DNA of 64,000 nt, taken from contig NC_020126.1 of NCBI RefSeq assembly GCF_000331735.1, positions 2,542,001-2,606,000 of the forward strand, read 5' to 3'. Below the pieces are notes generated by a model. The model saw only the letters and a list, made by a program, of their open reading frames with translations. It was not told where the DNA came from and did no database searches. Positions 10,101 to 17,082 of this stretch are shown here, piece after piece; the stretch's first letter is position 1, and every line of letters starts with the position of its first letter. The translations under genes and the position numbers were made by a program. The DNA is from Myxococcus stipitatus DSM 14675. Its GTDB lineage: Bacteria > Myxococcota > Myxococcia > Myxococcales > Myxococcaceae.

Positions 10101-10738
10101 TTGCTGTCCGCCGAGTGCTCGAAGCAGCGGTGGATGGCCGCCGAGTTGTGGAGCAGGTTGCGGTGCGACAGCATCACCCCGCGCGGCGTCCCCGTGGAGC
10201 CGGACGTGTACTGGATGAAGGCCGGTGACTCCGGCGACAGCGAGGGCGCCTTCCACGCCGAGGCCGCGCGGTCATCCAGTGTGTCCGTGGCCACCCACGC
10301 GAGCGCGGCCAGCCGGGGTGACTGCTCACCCAGCGCGCCGGACATGCCTTGGATGAACTCCGTCGTCAGCGCGAAGCGTGCGTCCGCATCCGCGATGAGC
10401 GCCTCCAGCCGGGGCAGGGTCCGCGACAGCCGCATCGGGTCCGGTGGATAGGCGGGCACGGCGATGGCGCCCGCATAGAGACACCCGACGAAGGCGGAGA
10501 CGTAGTCGAGCCCCGGCGGATAGAGCAGCAGGACGCGCTCGCCCTGCGCGCCCTGGCTCTGGAGGAAGCCCGCGATGGTGCGCGCCCGCTGGTCCAGCTC
10601 CGCGTAGGTGAAGTGGAGCTCTTCCTCCTCCCCATCCACGAGGAAGGTATAGGCGCGCAGGTCCGGGTGCTCCGCGGCGCGGCGGAGCGCCAGCTCGGTC
10701 ATGCTCGAAGATGAGAACAGCGGATTGGAGTCGCTCAT
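7187..10738 (-). CDS. Lipo-initiation protein: fatty acyl-AMP ligase (FAAL) - ACP - condensation domain
   Basis: This protein starts a lipopeptide chain. An N-terminal FAAL (about 1-585) carries YTSGSTGTPRG, PPYHDMGLIGG and the YGLAEGT block typical of fatty acyl-AMP ligases, not of amino-acid A domains. It should activate a fatty acid with ATP. The ACP follows with Ser648 in GLDSM. A canonical condensation domain (about 705-1140) has an intact HHIVSDG with catalytic His848. The protein ends in a charged helical tail that may act as a docking element. There is no A domain after the C, so the C must work with the next NRPS protein in trans. The start is the ATG at 10738 with only a weak upstream GCGAG. 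Another ATG lies 12 codons in. The gene heads the leftmost operon and has a long AT-rich region upstream. It is a second FAAL system, distinct from the one at 20876. Confidence 0.95.
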   Translation of the reverse strand: MSDSNPLFSSSSMTELALRRAAEHPDLRAYTFLVDGEEEELHFTYAELDQRARTIAGFLQSQGAQGERVLLLYPPGLDYVSAFVGCLYAGAIAVPAYPPDPMRLSRTLPRLEALIADADARFALTTEFIQGMSGALGEQSPRLAALAWVATDTLDDRAASAWKAPSLSPESPAFIQYTSGSTGTPRGVMLSHRNLLHNSAAIHRCFEHSADSKGVIWLPPYHDMGLIGGVLQPLAGGFPVVLMSPLDFLRKPLRWLQAISRHRGTTSGGPNFAFDLCLRKTTPEQRAALDLSCWDVAFNGAEPVRADTLTRFAELFAPSGFRKEAFYPCYGLAEGTLISSGGRKSALPVVRTFEQAALLKGDAVEVSAEAPPSDEAQPHVGCGVSVLDQELLIADPDSGVPVPPGRVGEIWVSGQSVAQGYWRQPELSEHTFRARRGDTGAGAWLRTGDLGFLRDGELFVTGRIKDLIILRGRNLYPQDLERSLEGLHPALRPGCCAAFSVDTGGEERLVLVHEVDPGKLPEPDALVDALRQVLAQKHEVHLHGVALIAPGSIPKTSSGKIQRRACRAMYLGGELEVITRSDASEHVAASEPAAELPVLSREVLLAAPREERPRLLAEHLRHLVSRALDVAPSSLDADRPLAAFGLDSMHSIELKSALEDGLGVSLPVAVLLDGAGLRQLTQKVLEELDAPTSTLPPLEPVARGAHVPLSFAQERLLFLDQLSSGNSAYNIPVSVLLEGRLDLGALGRSLSTILARHEALRARYPWVDGRRVQVIAPTDSPATADPFASADAVIDLSGMPEAEHAAAVARLTAEEARRMFDLTTGPLVRVRLLRMSAERHHLLLNIHHIVSDGWSMGVLVRELGALYAAFVEGKPSPLPAMPLQYADYAVWQRRWLESGGLESEAAWWKSQLTGAPALLELPTDRPRPASQSFLGARHHLEFSPTLTSSLKALGQAEGATLYMTLLAGFLVTLHERTGREDVVVGTDVANREHAKAQGLIGLFVNQLVLRADLSGNPTFQQLLGRVRELALGAYAHPHLPFDKLVETLRPPRDPRYNPLFQVMFVLENAPLPKLVLPGLSLRILEVDDGGSPFDLSVLLSESAGGLGGVLRYSTALFDAVTMSRLADAYGAVLSAVAEQPHVTLAELRGVISEQERRRQAAQAEALKAVRSEKFRNTRRKSEN

Positions 10739-11348
10739 GCTCGCTTGTGTCTCTGTGGAGGAGCCACGCGGCCCAGAGGGGTTGCGCCCGGGATGAGCCC
10801 CGGTGCGCAGCTCCTGCCCTGTGCGGCGGAGGTCAGTGAGGTAGCGGGGCCTTCCAGAAGGCGCGCCCAGGGGGAGTCACGCGGCAGGCACCTGGCTTCA
10901 CCGCGACGGCGGTGGAGCGCGTTGTCGGTCGAGAAGATGGGCGTGACATGCGTGTCTCTCTGCGCCTCGGAGGAAACTCCGAGCCCCCGTGCCCCGCGCC
11001 TCCGGGGCCGCGCGGGTGCTCCTGTGTTGTGAGGTGTTCCTGCGCCCCGGTCTTGAAGTCGCCGGGCTCTCTTCACTCTCCAGGAAGAGCCACCTAAGCG
11101 AGCTTCACTCGTTACGAAATATAATCCTTTTTTGGTTAATTCACCACTAATGCCCGTTTTACGGGACGAACTGAGTGGGCGTCTATTGCATCCCCAGTGA
11201 AGTCCTCGTGTCAGAGCGGTTACGACCTGAAAAACGCGAATAAATTGGATATCCTAGATATTTGAAAATCTGGTTTATTGGGGTCGCAAAATATCTGGGC
11301 CCTAAGGGCTCACGTGGAAGTGACCCACCTGTTTGCTGGAGCAAGGAA
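10739..11348. promoter_or_regulatory. Divergent intergenic region, 610 bp; probable promoters in the AT-rich part 11100-11300
   Basis: No convincing gene lies here. Bases 10739-11095 are GC-rich with only shadow reading frames. From about 11105 to 11300 the composition turns abruptly AT-rich (runs such as AAATATAATCC and GCGAATAAATTGGATATCC), as expected for promoters serving the FAAL operon on the left and the secreted-protein gene on the right. A short perfect inverted repeat, CCCGT-TTT-ACGGG, occupies 11153-11165 and could be an operator. I could not fix a clear -35/-10 pair. Confidence 0.45.
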
Positions 11349-12173
11349 ATGAGAAGAGCCCTTCCCATTGGTTTCGCACTCGTGTGTCTGGCCAGCGTGG
11401 CCCATGCGCAGCAGCTCTCGGAGGCGGCGGAGAGTGAGGCCATCACTCGGACGGCGCTGAACTACGCGGAGGGTTGGTACGAGGGGGATGGCGCGAAGAT
11501 GGCGAGCTCGCTCCACCCGGAATTGGCCAAGCGCATCGTGCAGAAGGACGCGGAGGGCCGGGCGGAGCTGGGGCAGATGAGCGCGCTGGCGCTGCGTGAC
11601 GCCACGGCGGCGGGCTCCGGGACGGGCACGCCTCCGGAGCGGCGGTTCAAGGACGTGCGGATTCTCGAGGCGTCCGCGAACACGGCTCACGTCCGGGTCG
11701 AGATGAGCGACTGGATTGATTACATGCAGATGGCCCGGTGGAACGGGCAGTGGAAGATTCTCAATGTGCTCTGGGAGCTGAAGCCCAAGCAGGCGCCGGC
11801 GGTGGTGGACGAAGCGGCCCTCAAGCGGACCGTCCTGGACTACGTCGACGGCCTGTTCTCCGGGGACACGTGGCACATGGAGCGCGCGCTGCACCCGGAC
11901 CTGGTCCGCCGCACCGTGACGGTGCTGGCCAGCGGTCGCAGCAAGCTGCGCTCGCAATCCGCGATGACGCTGTGGCTGCTCTCACGGGAGGGCGGCTGTG
12001 GCGAGGCGGGGCACGGGCGTCGGCCGCGCCGCGAGGTCGTCCTCCTGGACGCGTTCGAGAACATCGCGTTCCTGAAGGTCCAGACGGCGGACACCGTGGA
12101 GTACCTCCACGTGGCCCGCTGGAGTGGCCAGTGGAAGGTCGTGAGTGTGCTGTGGGAGCCCCGGGCGGAGTAG
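11349..12173 (+). CDS. Secreted protein with two tandem lumazine-binding-like (NTF2-fold) repeats
   Basis: The 274-aa product starts with a signal peptide ending near AHA-QQ (residues 1-19). It then contains two homologous units of about 120 residues. Each opens with a Y-x-x-G/D-x-x-x-G-D stretch followed by LHP-E/D-L and closes with an ARW-x-GQWK-x-x-x-VLWE block. This is the layout of putative lumazine-binding (Lumazine_bd_2/SnoaL-like) domains, usually single in bacterial proteins. No catalytic residues can be assigned. The second unit has a Gly/Arg-rich loop insertion containing a Cys. I chose the ATG at 11349 because GGAG lies 8 nt upstream and it places the signal peptide at the N-terminus. 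It converges with the next gene, the stop codons being one base apart. Function unknown. Confidence 0.8.
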   Translation: MRRALPIGFALVCLASVAHAQQLSEAAESEAITRTALNYAEGWYEGDGAKMASSLHPELAKRIVQKDAEGRAELGQMSALALRDATAAGSGTGTPPERRFKDVRILEASANTAHVRVEMSDWIDYMQMARWNGQWKILNVLWELKPKQAPAVVDEAALKRTVLDYVDGLFSGDTWHMERALHPDLVRRTVTVLASGRSKLRSQSAMTLWLLSREGGCGEAGHGRRPRREVVLLDAFENIAFLKVQTADTVEYLHVARWSGQWKVVSVLWEPRAE

Positions 12174-12174
12174 C

Positions 12175-13290
12175 TCAGCGGTGATTCGGCGAGGGCGCGC
12201 GGGACGGCTGGGCAGCCAGCGTCTCCTGGACCCAGGTGCGCCAGCGCGCGAGGTCCTCGCCGAAGTCCTTCCCCGACAAGGTCCGCAGGACATCGAGCGC
12301 GGGCTTTCGCTCGATGACCTGCTTCGCGGTGGCCATCTCCAGGAGCACCTGTCCGGCCTCCTGGAGGATGTCGCCCCGCCGAGAGGTGTCCTTGGCGACG
12401 AGGACCGCGAGCAGGCCCGCGGCCTTGTTCCGGTCGCTGATGAGCGGGCCCTGGAGGCCGCGCAGCACCTTCTCGAGCGGGACGAGCGGGGTGTCCGCCT
12501 TCTCCTGCAGCTTCCAGAGGACACGCATCGCGGCGTTGCGAGGTGCCTCGTTCGGGTCGTTCATCAGGGGCACGAGCGCGCGGGCGACCTCGTCCCGTGA
12601 AGGGCCGTAGGCGAGCAGGTACGCGGCCTTCTCTCGCTTCGTCGCGTCCGCGTCGGTGTGGGCCATCCGGACGAGCGTCTCGAAGTGTCCGGGCACGCCG
12701 GACAGCAGGGGCGCCTCGAGCGGCATCAGCTCCGGATGTCCTGGGCCATAGAAGCAGTGGAAGGCACGGCAGGGCTCCGTGTCCTCCGTCGAGATGACCC
12801 CCGAGTTCACGAGCCGCCACATCCGCGTGAGGTAGGTGCTCCACGCGGTGAGCAGGCCCTCGGGCTCGGGGACGGAGCCAGTGGGCGCGGGGGCGTACTC
12901 GAGGCGCCACTCGTCGCCCAGGTCGACCACGTCCACCGTGACTCTCATCGTCATGCCCTGGGCGTAGGCGGTGACGGAGTTGCGAATCAGCGCGAAGCCG
13001 TGGCGCGCCTGGAGCTGCTCCTTGCCCTTCGCCAGCGCCTGGATGAAGGCGTCGCCATCCTTCTCCATGTCCAGCAGGGTCCCCGAGGGAGGCAGCGCCG
13101 CGAGATAGGGGGCGAGCAGCTCCTCGCGGGTGTACTTGCGCGTGCCGAAGAGCTCGATGCCCTCGAACCGGTAGACCATCGCGGGCTTGGAGGGCTTCTC
13201 GGAGGGAGGCGACTCCGGGCGTGTCTCGGCCCGCTGATTCGCACAACCCCCGAGGAGCACCAGGGACACCAGATAGCTCAGCCGTCTCAT
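12175..13290 (-). CDS. HEAT-repeat-like lipoprotein of unknown function
   Basis: This 371-aa protein has a lipoprotein signal peptide with lipobox LLGGC, so it is probably anchored in a membrane. The middle region (about 35-200) is unrecognised. The C-terminal half has amphipathic alpha-helical units that look like HEAT repeats (for example EKAAYLLAYG and RNAAMRVLWKLQ), suggesting a protein-binding solenoid. Two in-frame ATGs lie six bases apart. I prefer the second (13290) because GGAG sits 6 nt before it and abuts the first. The gene starts 33 bp after the phospholipase D-like gene and may be co-transcribed with it. Confidence 0.75.
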   Translation of the reverse strand: MRRLSYLVSLVLLGGCANQRAETRPESPPSEKPSKPAMVYRFEGIELFGTRKYTREELLAPYLAALPPSGTLLDMEKDGDAFIQALAKGKEQLQARHGFALIRNSVTAYAQGMTMRVTVDVVDLGDEWRLEYAPAPTGSVPEPEGLLTAWSTYLTRMWRLVNSGVISTEDTEPCRAFHCFYGPGHPELMPLEAPLLSGVPGHFETLVRMAHTDADATKREKAAYLLAYGPSRDEVARALVPLMNDPNEAPRNAAMRVLWKLQEKADTPLVPLEKVLRGLQGPLISDRNKAAGLLAVLVAKDTSRRGDILQEAGQVLLEMATAKQVIERKPALDVLRTLSGKDFGEDLARWRTWVQETLAAQPSRAPSPNHR

Positions 13291-13323
13291 CTTCATCTCC
13301 AGGGGCAGGGGCTCCCGAGTGCG

Positions 13324-15474
13324 TCAGGCGGGACGCGTCTTCGCCTCCAGGTCGTCGAACTGGCGCAGCAGGTCCTTCACGGAGTCTTCGCCCAACACCA
13401 CGCCACTCTCGTGCGAGAGGCCGTGGTGGGCCATCGAGAGCTGGTTGGGCCAGAGGTAGGCCGTTCCCACATAGGCCTGCGAGTCATCCGCGATGAGGGC
13501 GTTGAAGTGCGGGTAGGGCTTCCAGTCGTCGACCTTCTCCAGCTTCAGGTGGGGGAGGTCCTTCATCGCCGCTTTCAACATGCTCTCGGACTGCGGGTCG
13601 ATCTCCCGGTACTGGATGAGGACCTGGACGCCCGCCTTCGCCTGGTCGATGAACTTCTGGGCGGTGTCGACGTCCTTCAGCTCGCTGCCCAGGAAGCGCA
13701 GGCTGCGGGTGGCTCCGGTGATGAGGCCGTCCATGGCTCGCGCCACCATGGGGATTTTCGTCATCGGGTCGTTGGCCACCACGCCATGCTTCGCGAGGCC
13801 CGCGACGAGTGACTCCAGCTTCTCCTTGTCCGCGGAGGTGAACTCCCCGGTCTTGAAGGTGAGGCTCAGGTAGTCGCGGTAGAGGCCGGCGGCCTCGGGA
13901 GGGAGCTCGGTGGTGATGTCCGACTTGGTCGTCGTCTTGGGGACCACCGCGGCCGTCGTGAGCACCACGCGCTCGCCCACACAGGCGCCCTTGGAGTGGT
14001 TGATGCGAGGCTTCGCCGTGCTGCGCGGAAAGACGATGTCGATGCCCGCGTCCTGGAGACGGGTCGTCAGGTCCTTGTTCATCTCGCGGTTGTTCCACAT
14101 CCGCTCGTCGGCGATGACTTGCATGGGCGCGTCTGGATTGCGAGTCCGGTAGGCGACGAGCGAGTCCAGGACGGCCTGGGCGTGATTGTTGCCTTCCTCC
14201 GTCGCGCCTTTGCCCCCGATGCCGAGGTCGACGTTGAAGAGTGTCACGGGCCCCGTGGCCTTCGGGTCGTCCAGCAGCTTCTTGATGTGCTGGAGCGACG
14301 CGGTGCCTCGGTCCACCTGGGCGCGGACCGTCGTGGGCAGGGTGCCGATGAGCGGGTCGGAGATGGGGCGGGAGCCCTCCGTCGCGTGCGTGGCCGCGGT
14401 GGCCCGCGCCTTCGCCTCGGCGAAGTTGAACGCATCCAGCGCGACCACTCCTCCGAAGTCAGGAGCGGGGACCAGGACGTAGCGCCCCGCGACGGCGGAG
14501 GGCTGGATGGCGCTGGTGCCGGTGTGGCCGTCCTTGTCCATGCCGGACGCCTGGATGCCGCCGTTCGCGGTGGCTTCGAGCGTGTAGACCCCCTCCATCT
14601 CCCGTCCGCTCAGCCGGGCCTCGACCTTGCCGAGGGACTCCAGGGGGACGTACTTCGTCTGCGCGGGCTCCTGGGGGGTGAGGAGGAAGGAGTCGTAGCG
14701 CATGACGCCGAGCGAGTAGGTGTGCCGGTCGCTCGGAGTGCGGTCGCCCGTGTTGAAGGTGAACAGGACCTTGTCGGCGGCGCTCATGGGGACGAGGACC
14801 TCCTTGTCCTTGGAGAGGTTCACCGCGGGGGCCGCGCTGAGCGGGCGGTTGCGGATGGGATAGCCGCGCGCGGGCTGCTGCGTGCGCAGGGGCACGGGCT
14901 CCGCGCTGTCCGCGAGCTTGTGAAGGACCAGGACCTCCGTCGGCTTTCCGGTCTCGGAGTCCTTCGTCTGGCGGGTCCCGATGAGGCGGTACTTCTCGAG
15001 GACGCCTTTGTCGTCTGGGAACTCCACGACGCGGCCTTTCAAGACCTCGACCATGGGCATGTAGCGCGGTTGCACTCCGGCTTCCTGGAGCTGGGCGTGG
15101 GGCTCGCCGTCCTTCATGACGATGCCGGCGACGTCCCACTTCTTGCCTTCATGCTCGACGGGGGAGGGGGGCGTGGCGCGAGTGGTCCGAGAGGCCGCGA
15201 AGGTCCCCACGAGTGGGTCCTCGGGCCGCTCGCGGGTGGGCTTGGGGGCGCCGGGGTTCTTGGACAAGGGGCCGGGGCGAAGCTCGGTGCCGGGCGCCTT
15301 CGCGGGCTTCGTGCCCTCGAAGGTGGAGGCCACCTCCTTCTTCGCGGGCTTCGGCGTCTCCGCCTCAGGAGGCTTGGCCGCTTCCGTGGGGGCGGGGGGC
15401 GCTTCGGCCTTGCGGAGGTCCGGCAGGCCGACCTTGCCGGCTCCAGCACCACCCGTGGGATTGATAGAGCTCAT
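13324..15474 (-). CDS. Phospholipase D-like protein with a long disordered N-terminus
   Basis: This 716-aa protein has a Pro/Ala/Lys-rich, probably disordered N-terminus (about 1-110) and no evident signal peptide. A middle region of unknown type (about 110-340) follows, then a C-terminal PLD-like region. The first catalytic half is recognisable as NHSKGACVGERVV (H-x-K), following a strand VTLFNVDLG. The second half has YPHFNALIADDSQAYVGTAY, where the lysine of the second H-x-K is an Asn. PLD enzymes normally need both halves, so activity may be reduced, or a homodimer could use two copies of the first half. It could be a secreted effector or toxin, but nothing in the sequence proves it. The upstream spacing AGGGG-7-ATG supports the start. 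Confidence 0.7.
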   Translation of the reverse strand: MSSINPTGGAGAGKVGLPDLRKAEAPPAPTEAAKPPEAETPKPAKKEVASTFEGTKPAKAPGTELRPGPLSKNPGAPKPTRERPEDPLVGTFAASRTTRATPPSPVEHEGKKWDVAGIVMKDGEPHAQLQEAGVQPRYMPMVEVLKGRVVEFPDDKGVLEKYRLIGTRQTKDSETGKPTEVLVLHKLADSAEPVPLRTQQPARGYPIRNRPLSAAPAVNLSKDKEVLVPMSAADKVLFTFNTGDRTPSDRHTYSLGVMRYDSFLLTPQEPAQTKYVPLESLGKVEARLSGREMEGVYTLEATANGGIQASGMDKDGHTGTSAIQPSAVAGRYVLVPAPDFGGVVALDAFNFAEAKARATAATHATEGSRPISDPLIGTLPTTVRAQVDRGTASLQHIKKLLDDPKATGPVTLFNVDLGIGGKGATEEGNNHAQAVLDSLVAYRTRNPDAPMQVIADERMWNNREMNKDLTTRLQDAGIDIVFPRSTAKPRINHSKGACVGERVVLTTAAVVPKTTTKSDITTELPPEAAGLYRDYLSLTFKTGEFTSADKEKLESLVAGLAKHGVVANDPMTKIPMVARAMDGLITGATRSLRFLGSELKDVDTAQKFIDQAKAGVQVLIQYREIDPQSESMLKAAMKDLPHLKLEKVDDWKPYPHFNALIADDSQAYVGTAYLWPNQLSMAHHGLSHESGVVLGEDSVKDLLRQFDDLEAKTRPA

Positions 15475-15624
15475 GGCACACCCCTGTCAGTTGGGACCAC
15501 TGCGTACACGGGTACCTGGCGGGATGAAAGCCACTGGGGTTGGACCCGTCAATTCACCAGGGAGAGGACACGGCGGACCACCGCACTGGCGCAAAGTTTC
15601 ACGGGCGGGCCCATGTTTCTCCGC

Positions 15625-16371
15625 TCAGTCCACCTTGCGGCGGCAGCCAGACCTGTCGGTGATGGCCGTGGGGCACTTGACCCGACGGAAGCTCACGCTC
15701 GGGTTGTCCGCGTTCAGGAACCAGTCGAAGCGCCAGTTGCAGCCTGCTCGCAGCTGTGACGGCAACTGGGAGCACTCGGCCTTGCTCCTGACGCCGCCGT
15801 ACTGGTCACCCCAGCCGGTGCTGGGGGCGCCCCATTGGCTCTGGCAGCCGTTGAAGAGGCCCACGCCACCGCCAGGAATGAGCAGTTCGAAGACGTTCGC
15901 GCCGATATCCGGCCCCTGGCCAATCAATTGGACCACGTGCGTCTTGCCCTTCACGGCCGAGCTGGTGAACTGCAAGGCATAACAGGCGCAGCTCGTGTCG
16001 GACTCTGGCCTCCCGGGGAGGTTCGCCCTGGCGAAGCCATAGGACATGTTTGCATTCACGGCCCACGGCTGATTGTTGTTGCAGGCATAGCTGCTGCCGC
16101 CCGCGCAGCCGCTTTGCATGGTCGCACTGACGGCTGTGACGCCATCCTTGGCGCACGCCTTGACCGGAGTGCTGACGTCGGCCTTCCCCGGCCACGCGCC
16201 GCTGGGCTTGCAGCAGTCCCAGGCGCGCACCGTCTGCCCCGAGGCAGGCTCGGACAGATACTTCAAGGCCGTCTGCGCTGAAGCCTCCGTGGCGGGAAGG
16301 AGCAAGAGGCCGAACGCAGCCATCGCGGTCGCGAGTTGTCGACGCGTGACTTCAGTGTGAGTGATTGACAT
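15625..16371 (-). CDS. Glycoside hydrolase family 45-like endoglucanase, exported
   Basis: This 248-aa protein strongly resembles fungal-type GH45 endoglucanases, which cleave beta-1,4-glucan by inversion. The hallmark WDCCKPS is present with the catalytic-base Asp at residue 52. Further landmarks are IPGGGVGLFNGC, the Cys-rich framework, WRFDWFLNADNPS and the C-terminal GCRRK. Two normally conserved positions differ. The Tyr before WDCC is Ala (VRAWDCC). The catalytic-acid Asp of the family's HFDL motif is Glu162 (VFEL). The enzyme may therefore be altered or inactive. The N-terminus (VTRRQL plus a hydrophobic run ending ASA) fits a Sec signal or a weak Tat signal. The ATG at 16371 is the most natural start, although a longer frame exists upstream. 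It is monocistronic by spacing. The family is rare in bacteria, so horizontal origin is plausible. Confidence 0.88.
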   Translation of the reverse strand: MSITHTEVTRRQLATAMAAFGLLLLPATEASAQTALKYLSEPASGQTVRAWDCCKPSGAWPGKADVSTPVKACAKDGVTAVSATMQSGCAGGSSYACNNNQPWAVNANMSYGFARANLPGRPESDTSCACYALQFTSSAVKGKTHVVQLIGQGPDIGANVFELLIPGGGVGLFNGCQSQWGAPSTGWGDQYGGVRSKAECSQLPSQLRAGCNWRFDWFLNADNPSVSFRRVKCPTAITDRSGCRRKVD

Positions 16372-16471
16372 TCTTCCGACGAGAACATGGGGGTGTACGA
16401 GCGTCAAGGCGCGGGGGTGGGCGGCCCCGCACAGCTTCTCGACGCGTTGGCATGGCGGGGCGCGGCGACCC

Positions 16472-16903
16472 TTAGTGCCTGGCGGATGCCTTCGTCAGCC
16501 GACTTCGACCCTGGACGATGACGGCGAGCGCGGCGATGGGAAGCCCCAGGGTGGCCATGATGGCGAGTTCGGTGGGCCCTGCGAAGTGCCAGCGGGTCCC
16601 GAAGGTCCTGAGTTGACTGGCCATGAGGTACAGCGAGCCCGCGCCCACCATGGAGATGACGGCGGCCGCCACGGTGCCCATCCACCAGTACCACCGTCTC
16701 CAGGTGAGGACGAGCAGGGGTGCACAGGCCAAGGTGGTCAGCGCGAACCCGAGCGGTGGCACTGCCACCAACTCGAGCAGCGTCATGCTGTCGAACCTGG
16801 CGTGGCGCGTCGAGAACGAGACTTTCGCCAGGAGGAGGAGGAGCCCCCATCCCATGAACCCGCACAGCGCCTGCCTCATCAACAGCCGGGCAATGACAGT
16901 CAT
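16472..16903 (-). CDS. Small membrane protein, unknown function
   Basis: The 143-aa product has four hydrophobic stretches that look like transmembrane helices (roughly residues 8-28, 40-62, 70-92 and 112-134). I recognise no enzymatic motif. The start at 16903 has GAGGA 8 nt upstream. A longer in-frame extension to 17023 would add a non-hydrophobic leader and run into the divergent gene's promoter. It is divergent from the beta-propeller gene starting at 17083. Confidence 0.6.
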   Translation of the reverse strand: MTVIARLLMRQALCGFMGWGLLLLLAKVSFSTRHARFDSMTLLELVAVPPLGFALTTLACAPLLVLTWRRWYWWMGTVAAAVISMVGAGSLYLMASQLRTFGTRWHFAGPTELAIMATLGLPIAALAVIVQGRSRLTKASARH

Positions 16904-17082
16904 GGGTGTGTTCCTCGGTTCAGAAAGAGTGACGCGCCCTCGCTGCCCGGGCGGGGCTGCCGCACGATGCTTTGATGGAACCATGATGGAACCGTGAGGC
17001 ACAAGGCCGACCACCCCTGTCATGGATGACGCCGCTCGGGTTCAGGTCGTGCCCGTCTTCCCGGTGGCAGGTGAGATTCGTC

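Noticed and set aside
10735-11097. Small frames in the gap 10739-11100
   Set aside because: Pro/Arg-rich composition, no ribosome site and no recognisable motif.
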